Shown here: positions 1-6,343 of the stretch, piece after piece
Numbering within the stretch: the first letter of the stretch is position 1
Layout: every line of letters starts with the position of its first letter
Assembly (NCBI GenBank): GCA_007131845.1
Contig: SLPT01000244.1
Span: 1 to 11,094, forward strand
Reading direction: 5' to 3'
Origin: Desulfobacteraceae bacterium
GTDB lineage: Bacteria; Desulfobacterota; Desulfobacteria; Desulfobacterales; Desulfosalsimonadaceae
Length of the DNA: 11,094 bases
Position numbers and translations under genes: made by a program
Notes under the pieces: generated by a model
The model's input: the letters and a program-made list of their open reading frames with translations, nothing else
The model's database searches: none
Told to the model about the DNA's origin: nothing

Positions 1-563
1 AGGAACAGGCCGGCCGATTCCGGGCTTCGATCCAGGCGGCCCGTGATGACTTTCAACAAAACATTGACAACGGATCCGAAGTGGCATGCAAACGCCAGGT
101 CGCGGTCGATACCCTGGTAGAAATCGGCGTATTTTTCATATCGCAGGGCAGCCCGCTTTTCAAAAAAGCCGATGACATGCTCCCGGAAACCGGGATGCCC
201 CGACCCCCCGGCTATTGCTTCTGCAAACCGCTTGTTTGAAAACAGGGCCATCACAGTGAGGTAATCGTCAAGCGCTTCGAGTGTATACGGATGACATCCG
301 GAGGTATCGATATCGATGCCGGCGAGTTCGTCGACCTGCCATATCTCCTCGCACAGACGGTCGATGACCGCGAGTACGATCTCGTCCTTGTTGCTGAAAT
401 AAAAATACACGTTGCCGATGGAGGTTTTCGCCCTTGCCGCGACATCGTTCATGGTGGTGGCGAGAAAACCCTTTTCCGCGATAAGCGCCTCGGCGGCTTC
501 CAGGATTTCACGCCTTCGTTGGTCGACCCGCTTCTGCATGCGGGGTGTTCGTCGATACGCCAT
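1..563 (-). CDS. TetR/AcrR-family transcriptional regulator, 3' end cut by window edge
   Basis: Reading the minus strand from ATG at 563 gives 187 uninterrupted residues up to the window edge, with no stop reached. The start is MAYRRTPRMQKRVDQRRREI, followed by a classic TetR N-terminal helix-turn-helix at residues 15-68, with the signature IGNVYFYFSNKDEIVLAVI (about 49-67). Family members bind operator DNA as dimers through this domain and release it when a small ligand enters the C-terminal domain. The C-terminal half here (about 75-187) is the variable ligand/dimerisation part and gives no clue to the ligand. TetR proteins are usually 190-220 residues, so only a short tail is missing. A purine-rich AAAAGGA lies about 7 bases before the ATG and supports this start; Met9 is a weaker alternative. 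The target genes are not identifiable, because the upstream neighbour is a 630-bp gene-free region. Family assignment is firm; the biological role is unknown. Confidence 0.93.
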   Translation of the reverse strand, partial: MAYRRTPRMQKRVDQRRREILEAAEALIAEKGFLATTMNDVAARAKTSIGNVYFYFSNKDEIVLAVIDRLCEEIWQVDELAGIDIDTSGCHPYTLEALDDYLTVMALFSNKRFAEAIAGGSGHPGFREHVIGFFEKRAALRYEKYADFYQGIDRDLAFACHFGSVVNVLLKVITGRLDRSPESAGLF

Positions 564-594
564 ATGACGTTCCTTTTGCTATAACTAACGTATG

Positions 595-607
595 TGATTT
601 GAAATCA
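595..607. promoter_or_regulatory. 13-bp palindrome TGATTTGAAATCA upstream of the TetR gene, candidate operator
   Basis: The sequence is a perfect inverted repeat with 6-bp arms (TGATTT/AAATCA) around a single central G. It sits 32 bp upstream of the TetR start codon. On the minus strand it overlaps a weak promoter candidate: TTGAGC, 17 bp, then TCAAAT, whose -10 falls inside the palindrome. TetR regulators commonly repress themselves through such a site. The arms and position are seen; binding by this regulator is inferred. Confidence 0.4.
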
Positions 608-713
608 GAATGTTATTCCGCTCAATCCGTTGCTCCCCAATCTGAATTCTGGTTACTGTTTCACCATTTACAGCAAACGCCATACCCTTAAAGAATTGCG
701 CGCTCTCTAATCC

Positions 714-904
714 CGGACTTTTTGAAAATTAAATAATCACAGCCCTTCCAGTGTCCTTACAAGCAAAAATACGGGTTGCCACTAAATATAGAACACAATT
801 CTTTTCTTTGCAACAACAAACAACCGGAACTTCCGGCGCACGATTATTTCCGGATCAATCCAACCGGTATTTTTTGATTATTTGACGGCTTTGCAAAAAG
901 TCCG
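714..904. repeat. Imperfect inverted-repeat element, MITE-like or long-hairpin intergenic repeat
   Basis: The outer arms are perfect 11-mers in inverted orientation: CGGACTTTTTG at 714-724 and CAAAAAGTCCG at 894-904. A second pair lies just inside: AAATAATCA at 731-739 and TGATTATTT at 875-883. The two arms therefore match over about 30 bases with a small length difference between the blocks. The interior holds another palindrome (824-836) and no reading frame. The right arm, with GACGGCTTTGCAAAAAGTCC at 884-903, resembles from memory a repeat seen between genes in Desulfobacterota; I could not check this. It may be a non-autonomous mobile element or a structured repeat. No clear target-site duplication was found. 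Confidence 0.5.
824..836. repeat. Palindrome CCGGAACTTCCGG
   Basis: A perfect inverted repeat with 6-bp arms CCGGAA/TTCCGG and one central C, inside the larger inverted-repeat element. It is GC-rich in an AT-rich setting and could be either a protein binding site or the tip of the folded element. No protein can be assigned to it. Confidence 0.35.
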
Positions 905-1192
905 ATCTCCGGTACGCCCAACGCCCCGAAACTTCACGCATGCTAAATCATCCTGAATTCTGAGCCATTTCGCAAACAATGACTTTGAACGTTTATCGCC
1001 GGGTATCGGTTTTTTAAGAGTGCATCGGCTTTTATGATCTTGAAATCTGCATTAAACAATGTTAGACGATCCTTATACCATCTGAAATCCATGTAAAAAA
1101 CAACTCTGTCCTAAACCGGGCTCAGGTCTATACTAACGGGCATCGGACCTGCAACATCCGAGTGCAGCTGATTCCCTTTAAGGACGGGTACT

Positions 1193-2770
1193 ATGAACAT
1201 CCTGATCATCGACGATGATGATACAACCATTGCCCTCCTGAACCGTATCCTTGAAAAAGAAGGGTTCCAGGTCTGTCAGGCACAAAACGGCATGAACGCC
1301 CTGGAACGGATACAAATTTCCCGCCCGGATCTTATCATCTCGGACATCGTGATGCCCGAACTTGACGGATTCCGCCTGTTCGGGATGCTTCAGGAATCTT
1401 CTGCCACCTCGGACATCCCCTTCATCTTTCTTTCGGCAAAAGACGACCCCGTCGACCAGCTGAGGGGGCTCCGGATGGGCGCCAATGAGTATTTGGTGAA
1501 ACCTTTCAAAGCATCCGATGTTTTGAACACCGTCGACAAGGTCCTTGAAAAGGCCGCAAGATCAAGGGGCCTGAAGGCGGACATGGATATCGGGGGCAAA
1601 CTCGCTTTGATCAGCCTCATCGATGTCATCCAGTTGATTGAAGCAAATGAAAAAACCGGTGAACTGGCTGTCACTTCGCCATACGGAGAAAAAATCGGGT
1701 CCGTTTTTCTGTCAAACGGGCAGGTGATCGACGCGGTTACCAAACAACTTGAAGGCGAGGAGGCTTTTTTTGAGCTGGCATCCCGAAGCGACGGTTTTTT
1801 CGATTTCTCCATCCGTGAGATAACCCCGGCAGACAAAATCAAAAAAGAAACCATTGCACTGGCTCTCGAAGCCTCCAGGCTTAACGACGAAGCTGCCGAG
1901 CTGAGGTATTGGGCGGGGGATATGGAAAAAACGCTTTCCGTTGGTACAGTGAATCTGCCGGGCCATCTCAGCGAGCGTTTTCCCGAAGAAACACTGAACC
2001 GGATAATGCACCTCATCGAAGCGGGCAAAACCGTCAGGGAAATTCTGGGAAACGCGGGAATAAGCAGTACGCGGGCAGCAGGCATACTGGCGGGCTTGAT
2101 CAACTGCGGGGCGGTTGTTGAGTCGAAAAAAACAAATGGTGAAACAGCGAACGCCGCCACTATGAATCCCGGGGTGTATAAACAAGAAGCCCTTGTCAAG
2201 GGAAGCCTCGTCAAGCTTCTCCGGCGCATGGAAAACAAGTCCTTTACCGGAGCCATCAACATATACGGGCGCTCGCAGCCGGCGGCCATATACGTTGAAC
2301 AGGGGCGCATCGTCAATGCGGTACATGGAAAAACATGCGGCAAAAAGGCGTTTTTCAGAATTCTGGCCGAACGCGGCGGCACCGTCAAGGCGGCGGATCA
2401 ATCCGTGAAAACGCAAAACGAATCCGAGCCCCTCATCAATAGAGCCCTGGACAGATCCCTGGACAGATCCCTGAACGAATCCCTGGGCGAATCCCTGAAC
2501 GAGTTGATCAATAGGGCGGAGGAGGAGCTTGCCTGGAAAAAAAACCTACCCGCGGTTTTTTACCGAAAGCAGGTGATTTTTAACGATGGCGGTGAAAAAG
2601 GCCTTGATATCCCACGAAACGATACCGCCAGAAACAACCTGCTTCAGGCAGTCGGGTACAATTGCGCCATGCAGGACATACTGGAGGCAAGCCCCCTGCC
2701 CGACCTGGAAACCTGGCAGCTTGTAAAAGACTGGCACGAAGCGGGAATCCTGCATTTTAGCGACATATAA
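1193..2770 (+). CDS. Response regulator, receiver domain plus two DUF4388 (PatA-like) modules
   Basis: The 525-residue protein begins with a complete receiver domain (1-122). Its acidic pocket is D7-D10, the phospho-acceptor is D51 (SDIVMPELDG), S81 is the conserved hydroxyl residue and K103 sits in VKPF. A first DUF4388 module follows at about 134-232, with the turn FLSNGQVIDAV at 172-182. A winged-helix-like segment lies at about 265-310 (LIEAGKTVREI). A second DUF4388 copy lies at about 327-405, with the matching turn YVEQGRIVNAV at 367-377. A charged repeat-rich linker (410-450) and a C-terminal tail complete it. DUF4388 proteins are common in delta-proteobacteria and cyanobacteria (PatA); the domain has no settled biochemical activity and no classical output domain is present. 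AAGGA ends 8 bases before the ATG. The gene is monocistronic and converges with the PAS gene 20 bp downstream. A cognate kinase is not linked in an operon. Domain calls are firm; output is unknown. Confidence 0.93.
   Translation: MNILIIDDDDTTIALLNRILEKEGFQVCQAQNGMNALERIQISRPDLIISDIVMPELDGFRLFGMLQESSATSDIPFIFLSAKDDPVDQLRGLRMGANEYLVKPFKASDVLNTVDKVLEKAARSRGLKADMDIGGKLALISLIDVIQLIEANEKTGELAVTSPYGEKIGSVFLSNGQVIDAVTKQLEGEEAFFELASRSDGFFDFSIREITPADKIKKETIALALEASRLNDEAAELRYWAGDMEKTLSVGTVNLPGHLSERFPEETLNRIMHLIEAGKTVREILGNAGISSTRAAGILAGLINCGAVVESKKTNGETANAATMNPGVYKQEALVKGSLVKLLRRMENKSFTGAINIYGRSQPAAIYVEQGRIVNAVHGKTCGKKAFFRILAERGGTVKAADQSVKTQNESEPLINRALDRSLDRSLNESLGESLNELINRAEEELAWKKNLPAVFYRKQVIFNDGGEKGLDIPRNDTARNNLLQAVGYNCAMQDILEASPLPDLETWQLVKDWHEAGILHFSDI
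2450..2497 (+). repeat. Four in-frame 12-bp tandem repeats encoding DRSL/NESL units
   Basis: Two identical copies of GACAGATCCCTG are followed by AACGAATCCCTG and GGCGAATCCCTG. They encode DRSL-DRSL-NESL-GESL (residues 420-435), and a decayed fifth unit begins NEL. The array is flanked by the same pentapeptide, LINRA, on both sides. It forms a polar, probably helical linker after the second DUF4388 module. Copy number may vary between strains by slippage without shifting the frame. Confidence 0.85.
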
Positions 2771-2776
2771 GCAGGA
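2748..2776. terminator. Weak hairpin spanning the stop codon between convergent genes
   Basis: TCCTGC (2748-2753) can pair with GCAGGA (2771-2776) around a 17-base loop that contains the stop codon of the response regulator gene. There is no T-tract on either strand. It is the only stem visible in the 20-bp convergent gap, so it may help end transcription, but it does not meet the usual criteria for an intrinsic terminator. Confidence 0.2.
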
Positions 2777-2790
2777 AATCCGCTCGATTC

Positions 2791-4227
2791 CTACTTCTTC
2801 TCCCGGATTTCATAGATCGTGCCGCCGCTGCCGTCGGATACTTCCCGGATCTCCCAGTACTTGTCCCGAACCAGCATCATGGGCGTGACGATCTTGGTGT
2901 AGGCTTTTTCCATTTCATCGATGTATTCCAGGATTTTTTCTTTGTCGGGAGGGTCGGCGGACACAGCATCCCGCACCATTTGCATGTTGATGGAAAGCGT
3001 CATCAGCGGCGTATTGATTTTATCGCTCAGCCCGCCGGTTATCTTCTTGATGGTATTGAGTTTCTGCATTTCCAGCGTGCGGGTCACATTGTGGGCAATC
3101 CCCTGAAAAGTGGGGGCGCCTGTGTGGGCGCTGGTTTCCGCAACCGCGTTGATAACCACATCGATTTCCTGGCCGTCCGCCACTTTCCACTTGACAAGCT
3201 GCTGCGCGTTGCCCTTTTCCTCCACCTTTTTGAGCAGCCGTTCCCGCTGTTGGGGATTCACGTAAAGATCCCGGATATTGAGCTTTCGAAAATCGCCTTT
3301 TACGCCCAGCAGCTTCTTCCCGGCGGGATTGAGATCCAGAAAACTGCCCGCCTTGTCCACCCGGTAGATCATATCACTGGAATTCTTAATAATACTTGCA
3401 AGCTTGCGCCGTTCTTCCTCCAGTTCAAGCTCCCGGTTTTTCAACTCGGTAATATCGATGAGCGTGTGGTCGATACTGCGCGGCATGCCGCGGCCCCGCT
3501 CCACGAACAGGGTGTTGCCCATGTCCCGCACCCATCGGACCTGCCGATCGTTGCGGACGATCATGTACTCCATTTCGGCATTTTCATAGGTATCGGGAAA
3601 CCCATTATAGAATTCCATCACCTGCGGAAGAAAATCCGGGTGGACGAAATCGAACAAGTGCATGCTGCCGTTCATGAGCTCCTTGATCGAACAGCCCAGC
3701 AGGGCTTCCACGTACCGGTTGACCATAAGGATGTCGTTGCAGTCGTAGGGGGAAAACGATATCAACACGCTTTCCGTGGCGTCCAGATGACTGCGCACCC
3801 GGCGGTTATCCCGCTGCAGCTCGATGACGTGGTCCTGAAAATCCGTGATATCATGAAGAGAGCAACAGATTCCGGGGGCTTTGGCATATACCCCGCGCAA
3901 GTCGATGGAATCGGCATGAAGACGAACCCAGCGCCCCGCGCTTTTATGACGCTCCAGGCGAAAATCGACGGCGCCCGATGATGCAACGTCAATATGGCGC
4001 AGGTATTCCGACACCGGCACGCGCTCGGATTCGGGAACCAGGTCGAGAAATCTGCAGCCGATAATCTCGCTCCGGTTCTTTCCCGCCATCTCGCAAAGCG
4101 CAGTATTGGCATAGATAATCCGCCCCCTGGCCAGCACCGCCACCCCTTCGGTGATCATGGACAGCAGATTGCGAAACGGCACGGGATTGGCTGATGGATA
4201 TTTGTCGTCGTAGCTCTCGGGTATCAT
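2791..4227 (-). CDS. Triple-PAS protein with degenerate, His-less histidine-kinase dimerisation region
   Basis: The 478-residue soluble protein has three PAS domains: about 17-129, 145-262 and 274-384. Each ends in the usual DIT/NVT-type motif (HDITDF, IDITELK, HNVTRT). A short coiled stretch, ELELEEERRKLASII (266-280), joins PAS2 to PAS3. Residues 385-450 resemble the HisKA two-helix dimerisation unit of PAS kinases. The H-box reads GGLSDKINTPL instead of the usual GGxAHDxNNxL, so Asp402 replaces the phosphorylated His. The protein ends 76 residues later with no N, G1 or G2 box of an ATPase domain. It therefore cannot act as an ordinary sensor kinase. It may be a PAS sensor that dimerises with another kinase, or a decayed kinase kept for signalling. 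There is no signal peptide or membrane segment. No Shine-Dalgarno sequence precedes the ATG, but a promoter lies immediately upstream. PAS ligands cannot be read from sequence. Confidence 0.88.
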   Translation of the reverse strand: MIPESYDDKYPSANPVPFRNLLSMITEGVAVLARGRIIYANTALCEMAGKNRSEIIGCRFLDLVPESERVPVSEYLRHIDVASSGAVDFRLERHKSAGRWVRLHADSIDLRGVYAKAPGICCSLHDITDFQDHVIELQRDNRRVRSHLDATESVLISFSPYDCNDILMVNRYVEALLGCSIKELMNGSMHLFDFVHPDFLPQVMEFYNGFPDTYENAEMEYMIVRNDRQVRWVRDMGNTLFVERGRGMPRSIDHTLIDITELKNRELELEEERRKLASIIKNSSDMIYRVDKAGSFLDLNPAGKKLLGVKGDFRKLNIRDLYVNPQQRERLLKKVEEKGNAQQLVKWKVADGQEIDVVINAVAETSAHTGAPTFQGIAHNVTRTLEMQKLNTIKKITGGLSDKINTPLMTLSINMQMVRDAVSADPPDKEKILEYIDEMEKAYTKIVTPMMLVRDKYWEIREVSDGSGGTIYEIREKK

Positions 4228-4233
4228 GGTGCA

Positions 4234-4262
4234 AATATGTATAAAGGCGCATGGGATGTCAA
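4234..4262 (-). promoter_or_regulatory. Sigma-70-type promoter giving a near-leaderless mRNA for the triple-PAS gene
   Basis: On the minus strand a perfect TTGACA (-35, 4257-4262) is followed by exactly 17 bp and CATATT (-10, 4234-4239; four of six matches to TATAAT). Transcription would begin about 7 bases after the -10, at or next to the ATG at 4225-4227. The absence of any ribosome binding site before that ATG fits a leaderless transcript. The boxes and spacing are seen; the start point is inferred. Confidence 0.5.
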
Positions 4263-4320
4263 GTAACTTCGTTCCGGAAATCAGGGTGTTTCATCCCTTC
4301 GACAAATCCGGTCTTTCTCC

Positions 4321-4349
4321 TTGACACTTTAAGTAGGCTGTTCTACCTC
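4321..4349 (+). promoter_or_regulatory. Possible promoter for the AtuA-family gene
   Basis: A perfect TTGACA lies at 4321-4326, about 90 bp before the start codon, but 17 bp downstream only TACCTC is found, a poor -10. An activator would be needed for this to work well. A GTAG/CTAC inverted repeat falls between the boxes, and a GGATT/AATCC stem (4379-4383 with 4389-4393) lies just before the ribosome binding site. Either could be a regulator site, but no regulator can be named. Confidence 0.25.
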
Positions 4350-4418
4350 TTGAGAAGGAAGAAAGCCCGATCCTGCACGGATTCACGCAATCCATAAACA
4401 CCGGAGGAAAACAGCGCC

Positions 4419-6200
4419 ATGAACCATGCAAGCGCAAACGACAGGCTGATCATCGCCAACTGCAGCGGCTTTTACGGGGACCGGATCGACGCGGCAAAGG
4501 AAATGGTGGAAGGCGGGCCGATTCACGTGCTGAGCGGGGATTACCTGGCCGAACTGACCATGGCGATTCTCAAAAAGGACGCACTCAAAGATCCCGGCCT
4601 GGGATACGCACGCACCTTCCTCCGTCAGATGGAAGCGGTCATGGGTCCGTGCCTGGACCGGAAGATCCGCGTGGTCTCCAATGCCGGGGGCCTGCATCCG
4701 TCGGCCATGGCGGAAAAACTTCATGAAATTGCCGGAAAACTGGGCCTGCATCCAACAATCGCCTGCATCACCGGGGATGATCTGATGGACCGCCTGGATG
4801 AACTGCACGACAAGGGAGAAGCCTTCATCCACATGGACAGGGGCATCGGCCTGAATGAGGCCGGCGCCGTACCCATTACCGCCAACGCCTACCTGGGAGG
4901 CTGGGGTATCGCCGCCGCCCTGGCGGAGGGCGCCGATATCGTGATCTGCGGCCGGGTGGCGGATGCGGCGCTGGTTGCCGGGCCCGCCGCATGGCATTTC
5001 GGGTGGGCGAAGGACGACTGGGACCGGCTCGCCGGCGCCTACGCGGCCGGCCACATCATCGAGTGCGGCGCACAGGCCACGGGGGGCAACTATTCCTTTA
5101 TCGACGAGGTCCCTACCTACAAAAATATCGGTTTTCCCATCGCCGAGATATTCGAAGACGGGCGCTTTGTCATCACCAAGCACCCGGGTACCGGCGGCGT
5201 CGTCTCCACCGGAACGCTCACGGCTCAACTTCTTTACGAAATTCGCGAACCGGGATACCTTACGCCGGATGTCACGGTGCGCCTCGACACCCTGAAACTC
5301 GTTCAGGAAGGACCCGACCGGGTATTGGCATCGGGCACGAAGGGCGAGCCGGCGCCGGAGACCACCAAAGTCTGCATCAACATCGCCGGGGGATACCGAA
5401 GCGCCATGACGCTGATCCTTACGGGGCTCGACATCGAAAAGAAGGCAAAGGCCATAGAAGAGACTTTATTTGCCTCCCTCGGCGGAAAGCAGCAGTTTGA
5501 AGGCGCCGACGTCCGGCTCATCCGGCAGGACAAGGAAGACCCGTCCACCAACGAAGAGGCCTTTGCCTACCTTCAGATCACCGTGACCGACCCGGACGAG
5601 AAGAAGGTCGCCCCCTTTTCCCGCCGGTTCGTCGAGCTCACCCTGGCCAGCATCCCGGGATTCACCCCCACTGGGCCCCCGTCGAGACCGTCGCAGGTCA
5701 TCGTCCACTGGCCGAGCCTCGTTTCCAAGGTCCATCTCCGGCAACGTGTACATATCGGAGACAAAACCGTCACCGTGGAGGAGGCGGCTCCCGCAGGCGG
5801 CAGCAAAGAACCTGTCCGACCGTATGCGCCTCAGATGCCTGATCATACCGACGGACCGACCGTTCGGCTTCCGCTGGGCCGGGTTTTCGCAACCCGCTCC
5901 GGCGACAAAGGCGGGAACGCCAATCTGGGCATCTGGGCGAAAACACCCGAAGCCTATTCATTTCTGCAGGCGTTTTTAACAACGGAAAAGCTGAAGGAAC
6001 TGCTTCCGGACTGTGCCGCCTATGAAATCGAAAGATATCATCTTCCCAACCTACTGGCACTCAACTTTTACATCCGGGGCATCCTGGGAGACGGGGCGGC
6101 CGCATCCCTGCGCATCGACCCCCAGGGCAAGACGCTTGGCGAATACCTGCGGGCCCGGGTCATCGACATGCCCGAAGCGATCGTTTTGAAAACCAGATAG
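4419..6200 (+). CDS. AtuA/DUF1446-family protein (acyclic terpene utilisation type), full length
   Basis: The 593-residue protein matches the AtuA (DUF1446) family along its whole length. The N-terminal domain (about 8-455) opens with IANCSGFYGDRIDAA (12-26). It carries SNAGGLHP (87-94) and GADIVICGRVADAAL (171-185), which are hallmarks of the family. The smaller C-terminal AtuA-like domain (about 480-585) has the signature SGDKGGNANLG at 494-504. In Pseudomonas the namesake is the first gene of a cluster for citronellol/geraniol breakdown via geranyl-CoA carboxylase; the reaction of AtuA itself is not established. No carboxylase, acyl-CoA dehydrogenase or hydratase gene lies beside this copy, so a terpene role is only inferred. 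The protein is probably cytoplasmic, with no signal peptide. GGAGG at 4403-4407 lies 11 bases before the ATG. The gene appears monocistronic, followed by a hairpin. Family assignment is strong, substrate unknown. Confidence 0.9.
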   Translation: MNHASANDRLIIANCSGFYGDRIDAAKEMVEGGPIHVLSGDYLAELTMAILKKDALKDPGLGYARTFLRQMEAVMGPCLDRKIRVVSNAGGLHPSAMAEKLHEIAGKLGLHPTIACITGDDLMDRLDELHDKGEAFIHMDRGIGLNEAGAVPITANAYLGGWGIAAALAEGADIVICGRVADAALVAGPAAWHFGWAKDDWDRLAGAYAAGHIIECGAQATGGNYSFIDEVPTYKNIGFPIAEIFEDGRFVITKHPGTGGVVSTGTLTAQLLYEIREPGYLTPDVTVRLDTLKLVQEGPDRVLASGTKGEPAPETTKVCINIAGGYRSAMTLILTGLDIEKKAKAIEETLFASLGGKQQFEGADVRLIRQDKEDPSTNEEAFAYLQITVTDPDEKKVAPFSRRFVELTLASIPGFTPTGPPSRPSQVIVHWPSLVSKVHLRQRVHIGDKTVTVEEAAPAGGSKEPVRPYAPQMPDHTDGPTVRLPLGRVFATRSGDKGGNANLGIWAKTPEAYSFLQAFLTTEKLKELLPDCAAYEIERYHLPNLLALNFYIRGILGDGAAASLRIDPQGKTLGEYLRARVIDMPEAIVLKTR

Positions 6201-6230
6201 CAGCCGCCGCCAGGTTCAGCGCTGCCGGAA

Positions 6231-6259
6231 GCACCTGAATGGAGGCCAGCTTCAGGTGC
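6231..6259. terminator. Perfect 9-bp stem-loop after the AtuA-family gene
   Basis: GCACCTGAA (6231-6239) pairs perfectly with TTCAGGTGC (6251-6259) around an 11-base loop. The loop can close three further pairs (TGG/CCA). It begins 31 bases after the stop codon. There is no T-tract on either strand, so it is not a textbook intrinsic terminator. It may stabilise the 3' end of the mRNA or assist termination. Confidence 0.4.
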
Positions 6260-6274
6260 ATCAAAACGAGCCAG

Positions 6275-6323
6275 AAAATGCAAAGCGCTGCGGCATTCAG
6301 GACGAACACCGCAGCGCCTTGCA
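6275..6323 (-). terminator. Intrinsic terminator of the pyruvate phosphate dikinase gene
   Basis: The 15-base arms at 6279-6293 and 6309-6323 are complementary at 14 of 15 positions. They comprise a 9-bp GC-rich core GCGCTGCGG/CCGCAGCGC, one A-C mismatch, then TGCAA/TTGCA, with a 15-base loop. On the minus strand the stem is followed directly by TTTTCTGG (T-run at 6275-6278). It starts 20 bases after the ppdK stop codon. On the plus strand no T-run follows, so it serves mainly the minus-strand gene, although the stem could also block read-through from the AtuA side. Confidence 0.8.
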
Positions 6324-6343
6324 TTATGGACGTTGATATTATT

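Larger units (their letters stand above)
564..1192. other. AT-rich gene-free intergenic region, 629 bp
   Basis: No frame on either strand gives a convincing protein; stops are frequent and the composition is clearly more AT-rich than the flanking genes. It lies between two divergently transcribed genes and should hold both promoters. It contains the palindrome at 595-607 and the inverted-repeat element at 714-904. It also has two direct copies of the 10-mer CTGAATTCTG (642-651 and 953-962). A small CTGCA/TGCAG stem (1149-1153 with 1163-1167) lies in the leader of the response regulator gene. The best -10-like box for that gene is TATACT at 1129-1134, but no good -35 lies at the right distance, so its promoter is undecided. 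AAGGA at 1180-1184 is its ribosome binding site. Confidence 0.6.

Noticed and set aside
291..584. 97-codon plus-strand open frame
   Set aside because: It is antisense to the TetR helix-turn-helix region, which is clearly real on the minus strand.
1140..1192. Possible sigma-54 promoter before the response regulator
   Set aside because: GG and GC pairs are present, but none has the required -24/-12 spacing with the surrounding consensus.
1390..2388. 332-codon minus-strand open frame
   Set aside because: It is antisense to the REC-DUF4388 gene, with Ser/Pro/Leu-rich translation typical of a shadow frame.
2980..3981. 333-codon plus-strand open frame
   Set aside because: It is antisense to the triple-PAS gene and has no family features.
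4383..5228. 281-codon minus-strand open frame
   Set aside because: It is antisense to the AtuA-family gene, which has strong family motifs on the plus strand.
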